A stretch of 64,000 bases of DNA from NCBI GenBank assembly GCA_048013815.1, contig CM106585.1, positions 21,638,001-21,702,000 on the forward strand. The letters run 5' to 3'. The notes beneath the pieces were generated by a model that was not told the origin of the DNA, did not search any database, and saw nothing but the letters and a program-made list of their open reading frames with translations. Both the position numbers and the translations under genes were made by a program. Each line of letters starts with the position of its first letter. The stretch's first letter is position 1. Shown piece by piece: positions 1 through 10,615 of the stretch. Origin of the DNA: Setoptus koraiensis (lineage: Eukaryota; Arthropoda).

Positions 1-1
1 A

Positions 2-1204
2 CTTTTTAATGGTGAAAACGATTTCTGTGCTTGTCTCAGGGAAACTTTTCCGCAACTAAAAGCGAGAAAATTAACGAGGATAGAATGGTGTAAAGTTCGT
101 CGATTAATGGGAAAACCAAGAAGATGTTCCCCAGCATTCTTCGCAGAAGAAAGGACTGCTCTAAATAACAAGAGACAGAAGGTCAGGCAGCTTCAACAAC
201 AGAAAGTCGTCGATATAAGCCATTACAGAGATCTACCGGATGAAATTCCTCTGAGTTTGGTCATAGGAACGAGAGTTACAGCACTTTTACACAAACCACA
301 CGATGGGCTATTTTCGGGTACTATAGATGCAGTCGACACAGCTAATCATGGATACAGAATTACATTTGATCGGCCAGGTATCGGAACACATACTGTTCCT
401 GATTACGAGGTCCTCAGTAATGATCCTCCGGAGTTCTTACCATTGACATCATTCCAGACACGAGTGAGGCCGAGATTTTTGCCTATGCTCAAGTCACCAA
501 AATTTCTTGAATTGCTTAGTGATCAGGTCTCACAAGCACTCGGTGGAAAGCATGCAAAATTGAATCAACAATTACAACAATCCGGAGATCACGAAGAAGG
601 CTTACTCGGTCAATATCCTATTAGACTTCTTGCTCTAATGGTAAGAGTGTCAAAAATTTTATCTGTCAAAAAGAGGAGAATATTTGAAATTCGTTCGATG
701 AATACAGAAGTTGAAAGACTCAGGAGTGTTGGTGAACCCGTGACACCTGAGCTGCAGAGAACCTATGCTGGCACTATATTGGATTTGGGTAAACTCAATA
801 CTGATCTCGACGATCATTTGAGGGCAGTGCAAATTTACTCTTCCGAACTAGCGATTGATGGAAACAGTGTGCTACAACCAGATGTAATTAAGCAACGATG
901 TAATATTGAAGCTAAGGAGTTGGTCGAGCGTAATCTCACAGATTACAATGTAAGCGATAAAAAGAGTATAGATTTTATCTCTCACCTGACGTCCTTGATG
1001 CTCCATCTGAAAACTTTATCTGAGAATGAAGTGAATTCAATACAGCTTAAGGCCTTAACAGAATCTTTAGACGAGTTCAGATTGGGTATCACACCCACGA
1101 ATATACCAGCCTATGAGGATAATGTAGAAATTCATATCAACCATATAAAGAGCTCGGCCAGCCATTTAGGAAATTTGGGAGCTTTTGTGAATAGCGTGCG
1201 CTGA
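2..1204 (+). CDS. LIN9: LIN9, MuvB/DREAM complex subunit (5' end outside the window)
   Basis: LIN9 is the scaffold subunit of the MuvB core, which joins DREAM to repress cell-cycle genes and MYB-MuvB to activate G2/M genes in the nucleus. The frame is open from base 2, giving 400 residues with no start codon needed at base 107. The upstream residues NGENDFCACLRETFPQLK and KLTRIEWCKVRRLMGKPRRC continue the family consensus, so the Met in RRLMGKPRR (residue 36) is internal. The DIRP domain follows at roughly residues 33-150 (PDEIPLSLVIGTRVTALL, HDGLFSGTIDAVDTANHGYR, VPDYEVLSN), then a helical C-terminal part. Vertebrate LIN9 is about 540-560 residues, so I infer that 100-150 N-terminal residues are off the edge. 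No intron interrupts this part. The stop is at 1202-1204. It converges with the Ly6 gene. Very sure of the family. Confidence 0.97.
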   Translation, partial: LFNGENDFCACLRETFPQLKARKLTRIEWCKVRRLMGKPRRCSPAFFAEERTALNNKRQKVRQLQQQKVVDISHYRDLPDEIPLSLVIGTRVTALLHKPHDGLFSGTIDAVDTANHGYRITFDRPGIGTHTVPDYEVLSNDPPEFLPLTSFQTRVRPRFLPMLKSPKFLELLSDQVSQALGGKHAKLNQQLQQSGDHEEGLLGQYPIRLLALMVRVSKILSVKKRRIFEIRSMNTEVERLRSVGEPVTPELQRTYAGTILDLGKLNTDLDDHLRAVQIYSSELAIDGNSVLQPDVIKQRCNIEAKELVERNLTDYNVSDKKSIDFISHLTSLMLHLKTLSENEVNSIQLKALTESLDEFRLGITPTNIPAYEDNVEIHINHIKSSASHLGNLGAFVNSVR

Positions 1205-1234
1205 ATTAAGTTTAATATACAATGTATTTAGCCT

Positions 1235-1240
1235 ATTAAA
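1235..1240 (+). promoter_or_regulatory. Possible LIN9 polyadenylation signal (ATTAAA)
   Basis: ATTAAA, the commonest variant of AATAAA, lies 31 bases after the LIN9 stop codon. Cleavage just downstream would place the LIN9 3' end inside the gap of about 115 bp before the Ly6 stop on the other strand. A six-base motif in AT-rich DNA is weak evidence by itself. Confidence 0.4.
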
Positions 1241-1291
1241 TTAATAATTCAAGCCGATGTATAATAATGGTCGTTTATGTCAATATGTATT

Positions 1292-1297
1292 TTTAAT
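1292..1297 (-). promoter_or_regulatory. Possible polyadenylation signal of the Ly6 gene (ATTAAA, minus strand)
   Basis: The plus strand reads TTTAAT here, which is ATTAAA on the minus strand, 23 bases past the Ly6 stop codon. With the LIN9 signal at 1235-1240, the two transcripts would end tail to tail and may overlap slightly. Confidence 0.4.
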
Positions 1298-1319
1298 GTA
1301 GTAAGAATGAGAGGTTTAA

Positions 1320-1546
1320 CTAAAACAATAGATACTTTGTAGTTATAATGGGTACCATACAGGTGATCATTGTATTCCAAATAACATATATAATATCTGA
1401 TATGTTTGTTGTTGTTGTTGTTGTTGTGAATTTCCTAATACCTTGAATGGACCATGCAGAATTGCAGGCATCTTCGGGACAAGCCAAAACGCAACCTCTG
1501 AGATAGTCGCCCTCAAATTGAAATCTTCCGCAGTGGGACATACGAG
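1320..1546 (-). CDS. Ly6-like gene, terminal exon 4 (last Cys residues and GPI-type tail)
   Basis: The acceptor is GTTTGCAG|CT (1547/1546), followed by RMSHCGRFQFEGDYLRGCV, LACPEDACN, poly-Thr and the hydrophobic tail. The stop codon is at 1320-1322. Intron 3 is only 121 bp (1547-1667). Confidence 0.85.
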
Positions 1547-4500
1547 CTGCAAACGTTTGATAGCCGAAATTAGTATTGGAGCATTACTAATATGGTTATT
1601 AACTTTATACAATACAGTTGTCTTTCGATAATATTGTTTAGAGAATAACGGGCTCATATGGACTCACCCAGTTCTGTATCCGGTGTAAGTGTTCCTGAAT
1701 CTAGTGCGCAATGTCGGACCACCATTGTCTCTCCGGTATTGTCTGGCACAACGCGATTCATTACATAAGAAGATTAATCATTATTATATGTATTAGAGAG
1801 TATCTATTAAATTACTAGCACTGGTTAGCCGCTGAAACAATCTGATTCATTTCAAGCCTTTGATGATAGTGCGGAAAGTTATTATCAAAAATAATACTAG
1901 ACCAACGGGGCGACGCAAGTGACCCATGCTTTGTACAATTTATTGAAGCTACAAATATAACGTGCATGAATAGAAGAAAAAAAAAAGAGAGACAGACACA
2001 GGCCTACAACGAAGGATATCCGGATAAACAAGATAGATGACAGGAACTAACTATGATATGAGAAAATGGTTTCCTGAAACACATAACCTTTATGTTTGAT
2101 GATATTGGTACCGTGCCTATAAGTGACTTGTTTGCTAATTGCCTTGAATAGCAATAAAAAGAGTATAGATAGCCACAATAGATAATATTTACTAGTAGGC
2201 AGCAGTCTATAGATATCGGAATAGACTTCCCGCTTGGCTTAACCCAGCTAAAATCCAATTTAATTAACATGTCTTGCTGAAAGCAACCATGCAGCACATT
2301 AAAATTACAATGGGTTACGTTGCGTCACTTCACAAGCCATGATGTCGCGTTATATTTCATCGTGTAAAACAGTTGAGGACTACATTTGCAAAACTCCGCT
2401 AGATTGATTGATACTTGTGATTCTTCTCTTATCTGTCTGTTCTCCTCTCCAGTGATATATCTATCTAATCAATCTCTGATGATATGAGTTATACCGGTAA
2501 TTGTTCTGATTCAATTGAACAATTACATTGAGAGCGTGATGATAGATTCCTATCTTACTCGAACCAGTCCCCCAGTAGAGGACGAAAAAATAGATTTTCT
2601 AATGATATTATCATCCTGCCTTTCTTTTCGTGCATAATCTCATGGATCAAGATCATTAGGATTTACTTTACCCAGGTGCGATGTATGATCAAAAATCAAC
2701 TTAATGTTTGAGATGATATTGTCAATATGTTACTTCTTGGTAATACTTGTCTAAGTCATCTACTTTGATAAACGGTGTCAAGCAATGTTATCAATCTTAT
2801 ACCACTCAAATCTGGCAAGGATCTGATCTTGTCAAGAGGCTGCTCAAAGAAATACCAATTTAATGTCGACATCAAAGAAAGATCAGCTTAATATGGATGA
2901 GGGAGGCATTCATTCAGGCGTATAGTCAAAGTACAAATAAATAAAACTGTGCATGAACTATGTGAATGAGGCATTGATCATCAATGTGTAACGACGAAGT
3001 GAGATAGACCGGAAAATACCGGTATGTTGACTTCGCGATCCTCATATGTTTAGCTTCCACGAATGATTGGGACCTCGGCGGGACATTTTTAATTTGAACT
3101 CTTTGCTGAGTCTTCAAATTAATTTGTATCATTTAAGTCTAGTATTGATTATAGTAAGACATGCGAGCCGTCTGAGGAGACTTATTTTGGAAGCAGATGG
3201 AGACCCGAGCGTACCGATTCCTGATGGAAATTGAATTGAGAAAGAACACTCAGAGTATAACGTGAGTACTATCTCTCTTGTGATTTGCAACGTATCCAGA
3301 TGAAACATTCATTCTGATTTGAGTTTTTAGGCTAATACATTGTAATTTTTCATCGCAAACTAAAAGCTGTTACATCATTCTATGAGAGGACTAATTTATG
3401 GAAACTGTTCATCATAAGAACCATCTTTACTATAGCTATTCTGAGGATCTAGACACTTTGTCCTGGCGCATCTCGATGCATATTTAATCTTAGAATTCCA
3501 ATGAGGCAACTCTAATACTCTATCCAAATCTGCATGATGATGGACGGACTATCATCATTAGCTACCTCACCAGATCATTATTTATGGATGAGATAAAATG
3601 AAATGCAATGTGGACAATTTCTTGGCCACCTAACTTGGTATTGAGCTAGTCAGCCAGAAGGGGCAACATAAGATCGATCGGTCATTCACTACTGACTCAT
3701 CATTATTGGTGGAAACTTAATTTTTCTCGAATCTTTTCTCCTCTTTTCTTCGACGACAAAAAAGCAGGTATAATTAATTCTCTGTAAGCCTCATTATAAT
3801 GATGATGCTGGATAGTGAAAGAAACTGAACGGGGGTGCTCCAATCACTGTGCACTAATGATGGAGAAAAATTGAAGCAGCCTAATGTGGCTTGAAGTTGA
3901 TATACTAATGATATAATGAGCGCCCATTAAATGAAGAGAATCCGTTAAAATTGGTAGTGTGTGTTCAGTAAACAATTCTACTTGATATCTGCAACGATAA
4001 CTTCTGCAACGACTGGCAATAATTATTACCAACTACAGATTAGTGCACTGTATGTACTTGAGTAAAAACTCCAGTGATTATGTTTACTACTTACCAAATG
4101 TTCCGGTTAGTTTAATACAAGCTGATGCCGGAAATAGGCCTTCTCGGTTCTTTTTGCCAGCATAACAAGGCGTATGATATGCGACATTTGGAGCTGGATT
4201 AGGTAGCTGGTTGGTAATAACTCTAGTAGAGTTTGTATTGTGGAAGGGATCCTCGCAGGCTGGATTGCTCCCGTTACGGGATGAACATCTGAAGCAATCA
4301 ATAGCATCAACAGTGCCTGTTAGTAGTTGAATAGCATTAGAGAGAGGATATATTGAAAGAAAAGATTTCAATTAATCGTCGTAATAACTGCAAGTAGTTT
4401 TTGTAAATGCGAGTAATGTGAAGCAACTAGGCGAAAGAAAGGAGATCTATACTGCACTCATGTACAGTGTAGATATAAAGAAAAATATGATTGAATCGTC

Positions 4501-7045
4501 TTTTGAACACGCGTGATTAGATACAGGTGTCAGGGAGTTGTTTACTCTGAGAAATGTTTCATAATCTCAAATGTCACATGCAAGTGCAAACTGACAGCTG
4601 TCGAGTTGAAGCCAGAAGGAAAGAAAAGTGAAAAATCGTCAAAGAGAATTAATTAAATTAGATAAATATTAATCTTTGCATCGATCATTGGCATGTCCAT
4701 CGCTTATAAGACCTGTGTCACCTACATATACACAGTGTCATTAATTGAATGAAAACTTAACAAGATTATATCGGATTTCAATGGTATAGAGCAAAGTGCA
4801 CAAATATATAACGGATTATATGGGAATGAAGCGAGTCTGATCGCTCTGGTGCGACTGTGGAATCATTAGTTCTATTACTACAACCATTATTACTTTATTT
4901 CTACTCAGACTAGGTACTAATTGAAAGCAACATCATCATCAATATATCATATAGTATTCATTGGTATAGGAGCATTATGGCCGAACCACTAGCGGACGAA
5001 CACTCATATAAGTATCGATTGTGACTAACCTAAACTTCCGGCGGGCTTTGTTAGTGAATCGTTAATGATCATAGCTAATGATGCTCACCTATTTTGGTGA
5101 CAAATACTAGCTCAATCTAACCATTACTATATATAGAATCCATATGTAATGGTGCAGTAGTCGACTAATGAACAATTTGGCCGACCGTATCTTTGCATGG
5201 GTGCAATTTTTCTCTTTATACACTCACTCAATCTGTTTATTGCATTCCGTATTGCGCAGTGGGCAAGAAATATGGTTCGACACAGCTATATTTCTTGTAT
5301 TGAGGCCGTATTGGATCGGACTATGTCCTCTAATCGCCTGATGCCTCTTTTTGAGATACTCTTTTTTGTTTGTGTAATCTCATCTGCAGATACGCGCGGA
5401 TCTTCGTTGAAGTAATTCAGCGCGCGGCTTTCTCTTTTCAAAAAAGTTTATCAATTGCAAGCACTCTCTTTCTGGATCATACATCTGTCATCATGTGTCC
5501 AGCTAACGAGGCCAGTTCACGCTTATACGGTTGCTGGTCAATCTCACAAAGCCCAGATGGAGATCTAGGCTGAAACGTACCAAACAAAAGAGTTGTCAAC
5601 GTCGAGTTTGATAACTCAACGTTGGCTCAGCGACTGTTTCTTATCTTGCTCTTCATCATGTTCAGCTTCAAAAGAAGACCCTCAATATCAGGATAAAGAG
5701 GTAGAGAAAAGAGGTACATTCAGTGAGTATAACGGAGTAACGATGGTTTGCTCGTGGCGATTGGGCACAGAACAACTTTCCTGTTAGTTTGTTTGTGGAA
5801 TGACCAGGAAAAAGAAAAGAATTGCACGACAGAACTCGGTTGGACCTCTCAACTCTCTTATGACATGGTGCTAATGCTAGTTATCAACCTCGTTATGATG
5901 GATATGCCCCTTAGCGATTCGCATAAAGTTTACTTTGACACTTACAACTTTGACGATCTTTCTTTCGACCAATAATGATGAAAGAGAAGGCGGCCAAAGA
6001 GAGTTTGGTCCTAGTATTTGTCACAAACTGCCAGTATGTTTTTTGTGGCTTTTCAATTTTTATCGCAAACAAACAAAACTGGAGCCCAAGAAAAGGCATT
6101 CTGATGATCGTTCGACTTTTTTCTTCCGCAAAACTGAACAACTATAATCTGAAAGAATTCACACGCACGAGGGAGACAAACAAATAGTTTTATGGTCAAT
6201 AATATTGACTCAATATTGCCCCATAACAACTTTTAAGATGTTGGCAATTTACGCAGCCGCCCGTCACATATCGGCGATAACTGCAAACTTATATTATGTA
6301 AGCTCTGGCATAGCCATTTGGAGAGCTGAGAAATTGCTCCGAGCTTCAAATTGTGTGTCAGGCGGCAAGATCAGCTGTAAGTGCAATGTCAGATCGAATG
6401 GGCTTCATCGTCCCAACGCTTCGTGAAACGAGTGAACGTGCCAGATAGATTTGGTATGTGCGACCATCATCGACGTAGTCTCATAACCATTCTATACAAT
6501 TTTTCTCAGCCCAGTCTCTGTGTATTGTTAGCAATTCAACAACTTTTATAGGGCGATAATACTTTGCTGAGAATCAAATCTTTCGAATTTATCGGGCTAC
6601 AAAAAAGAAACTTCTCTTTCAACGTTTAGCCTCTTATATATACATAGATGTTTTCTTACTTTTGTTGTCGAGATCAAAAAAGAGGAACAACGAAATCAAC
6701 CATGTTTGTAGATCAAGCATGGAAACTTTCAGAGATGATACATTTACAAAAGTTAGTAAAAGTGTGTATTTGTGCGCGCGTGCGATCCTATAAACAAGAT
6801 TTGACTGCAGATATCTCACTAACAATGTTGTAAGAGAGATAAAGATAAAGAATTGGCCCTACAGTAGTAATTCGGTAATTCAAGTGCCAACAAACAAGAC
6901 AATTGCATAAAAAAAGACGAGAACATCACTTACCTGGTGTTAATATTAGCATAAGACATGCCGAAACGATAGTAATTGACAGCAAAAGGCTTAGCTTGTT
7001 CTTGTTATTGGTTGTCGGTGATGTCGGTGTTATTGTTGATCTCAT
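1320..7045 (-). CDS. Ly6/uPAR-type (quiver/sleepless-like) secreted, probably GPI-anchored protein; 4 coding exons
   Basis: Join on the minus strand: 7045-6934, 4316-4095, 1742-1668, 1546-1320 (636 nt, 211 aa; every junction is phase 1 and GT-AG). Residues 1-38 form a signal peptide with hydrophobic core LSLLLSITIVSACLMLIL. The mature part starts near IDCFRCSS and carries ten cysteines: CFRC, PACEDPF, TPCYAG, SACIK, RHCALD, SHCGRF, RGCVL, LACPE and DACN. That count fits a three-finger Ly6 fold with five disulfides. The landmarks NGSNPACEDPFH, REGLFPASACIKL, MVVRHCALDSGTL and RMSHCGRFQFEGDYLRGCV belong to an invertebrate Ly6 family that I recognise by pattern but cannot name to ortholog. The C-terminus is a poly-Thr stretch and a hydrophobic tail with no basic end, as in GPI signals. 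Such proteins often modulate channels or receptors at the cell surface; the role here is unknown. The start could instead be Met at 7081, and upstream exons may lie in the assembly gap. Confidence 0.85.
1406..1426 (+). repeat. (TTG)n microsatellite inside the Ly6 coding exon
   Basis: Seven TTG units on the plus strand. Read on the minus strand in the Ly6 frame they are ACA codons for the poly-Thr run just before the hydrophobic tail, so unit-number changes would alter the length of the stalk between the Ly6 domain and the membrane anchor. Confidence 0.85.
1668..1742 (-). CDS. Ly6-like gene, coding exon 3 (25 codons)
   Basis: A 75-nt exon between the acceptor GTGCCAG|AC and the donor AACTGG|GTGAGTCC, phase 1 to phase 1. 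It encodes DNTGETMVVRHCALDSGT and LTPDTEL, the family segment that precedes RMSHCG. I found it by looking for the piece missing between exons 2 and 4. Both splice sites and both phases fit, and the split codons give Asp (G+AC) and Ala (G+CT). Confidence 0.85.
1743..4094 (-). other. Ly6-like gene, intron 2 (no other gene seen)
   Basis: An intron of 2352 bp between GTAAGTAG at 4094 and the acceptor TTGTGCCAG at 1743. It is AT-rich unique-looking sequence with no domain-bearing frame on either strand. Confidence 0.7.
4095..4316 (-). CDS. Ly6-like gene, coding exon 2 (first half of the three-finger domain)
   Basis: The acceptor is CTACTAACAG|GC (4317/4316) and the donor ACATTTG|GTAAGTAG (exon end 4095). 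It is 222 nt, phase 1 to phase 1. The split Gly codon joins LTPG to TVDAIDCFRC, placing the first Cys pair directly after the signal peptide. It carries five of the ten cysteines and three N-x-S/T sequons (NGSNPAC, NTNS, NST). Confidence 0.85.
4317..6933 (-). other. Ly6-like gene, intron 1 (no other gene seen)
   Basis: An intron of 2617 bp from the donor at 6933 to the acceptor TACTAACAG at 4317. It is mixed, AT-rich sequence. Short open frames on both strands (for example around 5200-6200) show no recognisable domain or codon pattern. I see no repeat of note. Confidence 0.75.
6934..7045 (-). CDS. Ly6-like gene, coding exon 1 (signal peptide)
   Basis: The exon runs from ATG at 7045 to CCAG|GTAAGTGATG, a near-perfect donor (exon end 6934, phase 1). 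It encodes a short polar N-region (RSTITPTSPTTNNKNK) and the hydrophobic signal core. The frame stays open upstream to the 500-N gap, so the start is a choice made on signal-peptide architecture; Met at 7081 is the alternative. Confidence 0.75.
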
Positions 7046-7367
7046 GGAAGAGGAAAAAGTCGAATCAATTATTGTCACCATGCTTGGCTTGTTTGTTGTA
7101 TTTGTGGATCTTTTGATCCCATTTGGTTGAATGCTTAGATTGCATTTTTTTAAGCTTCTGCGATAGACATTGTAGCAATTTTGTTGTTGGAGCAATTCTG
7201 CAACATGTCTAGTCGAATGATGATCATTTATTACACGATCACTATTAGACACTGCACATACAGTTGAACTATTGTTCTCGTTCTCAATGGCTGCTATGTT
7301 GTGGAGGCCCTCGGTTGCTTGGCTATTATTGCATTTTCTTTTACTGTTATTGATGTTGGTGCAACCA

Positions 7368-7867
7368 NNNNNNNNNNNNNNNNNNNNNNNNNNNNNNNNN
7401 NNNNNNNNNNNNNNNNNNNNNNNNNNNNNNNNNNNNNNNNNNNNNNNNNNNNNNNNNNNNNNNNNNNNNNNNNNNNNNNNNNNNNNNNNNNNNNNNNNNN
7501 NNNNNNNNNNNNNNNNNNNNNNNNNNNNNNNNNNNNNNNNNNNNNNNNNNNNNNNNNNNNNNNNNNNNNNNNNNNNNNNNNNNNNNNNNNNNNNNNNNNN
7601 NNNNNNNNNNNNNNNNNNNNNNNNNNNNNNNNNNNNNNNNNNNNNNNNNNNNNNNNNNNNNNNNNNNNNNNNNNNNNNNNNNNNNNNNNNNNNNNNNNNN
7701 NNNNNNNNNNNNNNNNNNNNNNNNNNNNNNNNNNNNNNNNNNNNNNNNNNNNNNNNNNNNNNNNNNNNNNNNNNNNNNNNNNNNNNNNNNNNNNNNNNNN
7801 NNNNNNNNNNNNNNNNNNNNNNNNNNNNNNNNNNNNNNNNNNNNNNNNNNNNNNNNNNNNNNNNNNN
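7368..7867. other. Assembly gap, exactly 500 N
   Basis: 500 consecutive N, a conventional placeholder for a gap of unknown length. It lies 322 bp upstream of the chosen Ly6 start codon, so the promoter and any upstream exon of that gene are not visible. Open frames spanning it are artefacts of translating N. Confidence 0.99.
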
Positions 7868-10330
7868 AAACCATTTTGGTTCACCATCACCACTACTATT
7901 GATGAGACGGCGACTGCTTCTTTTAGTCATTCTATTGTAATTTAATTGATTGAATTTGTTTTTGTTTCTATTATTGTAATAGCTGTGATAAGCTCTTACG
8001 TAAGCGAGCTAAAAATTTGCTCTTGTTTCAGTGTGGCGGCTCTCGTGGCAATAGTTTAAACTTGAGATTTTGTGTGTGTGCAAGCATCAATGCAACAACT
8101 AAACATATCGTTGCATCTGTTGTTTTTGTTCAATATGCCTGCCAGTTTCTGTCTCATTTGAATTCATTTGAAATTGATTGTCTCCGTTGAGCTCTTTGTT
8201 TGCTCGATCATTTGTTTGCTTGTTACTGCTGTCGATCTTGACTTATTTTTTTGGTTTTGGGACTGTGTGTAGGCTTTTTCTGTTACTTACAATTGTTAGA
8301 TTATTTGTCTGTTGTGTGTGGCTTTGTTTGTCTGTGCGTCCTATCTAGTAGGCTGTCCGTTAGTTATTCCTTAGTTCCTCTCGCAAGCTAGTGTGTGTGT
8401 GTGATAGTAGCTAACTGAAAACATTTGTAAGTGGCCCGCGCGTCAAGTCTTGCCGCTGATGAGGACGATGCTGAACATTCGGCCAATGCCTTGATTAATT
8501 GCAGCGTGAAATGTGCAACATGGGGAGACAGTGGCAAGAAAAGGAGGAACACGGTTGAGTTAGAAAGTAAGATGTTAGAGGGTGTGTGTTAACAGAAACT
8601 TGTCGACTTGGGCACGATGGGCCCGGCGATAGAGAGAGAGAGAGAGAGCGAGAGGCAAGCCAATTAATGATATGTCTGCAGGCTCCTTTTGGGCGTCTTG
8701 CTAGTGTTGGCGTTGGTTGACGGGACAAATACCCAGCTAGCTGAGTGTGCTATGTGAGAGTGTCTTTTGCTGTTGCTTCGAATGTGCACTAGAATGAAAG
8801 TGGCTATTATGTTTTGTGTCTACGTTGACTACAAACTAAAACTAATAGTGTGTCTGTTTGTTTTAGTAATCAGGCACGCTAACTACTTAGCACTACCAGC
8901 TAGTTTGTGCGTCGTTCGAAAGTCAGCGTTCGCTAGATAGTAGTAATTTTATTTTGTCTTGACTCACCTTGCTGTGTGTTATTGTATGTGTGTGTGTGTC
9001 GCTGTCTGTGTTGATTCCCTGGGATTCACTAGCTGCAACTTGGCCTCATCCTTTGCCCATTGGCTGTTTGTTATTACGGTTTGTTGTACAGTTGCTTGCG
9101 CCCAGCTGAACTAGATGCCGAGTGAGATAATTTAATATAAAGCGTGAGCTATGTCGTGAGCAGACAATTGTGTCTGATTGGCTGGTTGTGTGTGTCGTTA
9201 ATGTTTTGGTCGTTCGTTAATGTTGTATCGGTGATGTTGGATGCGGTGCAGTGGAGGTTGTTGCGACCTTAAGCTAGTTTACATACTTAAATAGTGTGTT
9301 GCTGTTGCTGTTACTGCAATAGACAATGCAATTAATCAATTAAATTGTGCTCGTGCAATCTAATTACAGTGTGGTTAGTGTCTCATCACTAACTGCTTGC
9401 GTAACAACTGCAACAGATCCAATTGAACTCATTACCGGATTGTGGGCTGCTTGACTGGGCCGTTGAAAGGGGTCGCTTGAATCGGTTGAAATTATTCTAT
9501 TGTTGGTAATTGGGTGTCGTCGCTAATCTCGTTATATTGTCGTTATGTCGTTCTCTGCTTAACGTTGCGCTGTTATGCGTATTGTTGCCTAGATGCGTAA
9601 TAGTTTTATTTCAATTATATTGCCACTTGCCACTCACTTGTTCTTGATCTTGATGTATAATGCCACCAATGTGTGTAATACTGTCAATGTGCAATTCTAT
9701 AAATGTGAGAGCCTCACCTCGGCGGGCCGGCCTATTGTTGTCGGGAGGCTATTGACTGGCGCGCGTGTTATTGTGTTAGAAGGGTTAATTATTTTAGCGG
9801 CGCGATTCCGGCCGACAAATAGTAAATATGGAAGGTGATTATCACACTAAATGATCAATATCTGTCCTCTGGTTGCTTTATCAGCTTTATCGGTCTGTCT
9901 GCTACTTACACACTATTATGTTATACGTTGGTATACAATTGTGGGGCGCTGCTCGTTTAGTTCGATTTGTGTCGCGTTGCGTCGTGTCGTTCATGCAGAT
10001 TGTTCTGTCGCCTATATTCACATTATTCGATTCTCAGATTGCCTCGAGTGGCTCGGTCTAGTTGGTCACTCGCACGTTCGCTCACATGCTGCCGAACAAC
10101 AACAACAACAATGGCTCAGTTTCACCGCAAATAGTTCGATTCTTTCTCTCACACAATTCCACTAACAACTGCTGATTGGGTCGATCTACTATTGTTGCGT
10201 TGCAATGCTGTTATGCGTGCTGCAGTCTGCACACATGCCACCACTACTGCAACTGCTGCCACTGCTACTGCTACTGCTGCTGCTCCGTTCTCAATTCAAA
10301 ATGGCGCAAGCACGATGAACGGCGTGCCTT

Positions 10331-10332
10331 TG

Positions 10333-10364
<32 letters not shown>

Positions 10365-10420
10365 CGCACGCACACACACATGACAAACACATGACACACG
10401 CACACGCACACGCACACAAG
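10331..10420. repeat. CA/CG-rich microsatellite tract
   Basis: An almost uninterrupted alternating purine-pyrimidine stretch (CA with scattered CACG steps). A GT run at 10583-10612 lies 160 bp away on the same strand. Alternating CA/CG can adopt Z-DNA. Confidence 0.9.
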
Positions 10421-10580
10421 CCCGAGGCCTCAGATGACGAGCAGCGAGAGGCGAGCAGTTTTCTAATCGCGCCCGATACCCGTAGCACACACACACACAC
10501 CATAATCACATGTGACTTGCGTTTATCTGTGTGGCGCCCCTTCCCCCCCCCAGTCCGATTTCCATGCGAGCATTGTGTTT

Positions 10581-10582
<2 letters not shown>

Positions 10583-10612
<30 letters not shown>
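10583..10612. repeat. (GT)15 microsatellite
   Basis: Fifteen GT units followed by a C run. It is complementary to the CA tract at 10331-10420, so the two could form an inverted pairing. Confidence 0.95.

Positions 10613-10615
<3 letters not shown>

Noticed and set aside
107-1204. LIN9 starting at the ATG at base 107
   Set aside because: The frame is open and matches the family consensus (ETFPQLKARKLTRIEWC) back to base 2, so this Met is internal.
6926-7945. Long open frames on both strands across 7272-7945
   Set aside because: They span 500 N and consist mostly of unknown residues. Only the 7045-6934 part is supported, by the signal peptide and splice donor.
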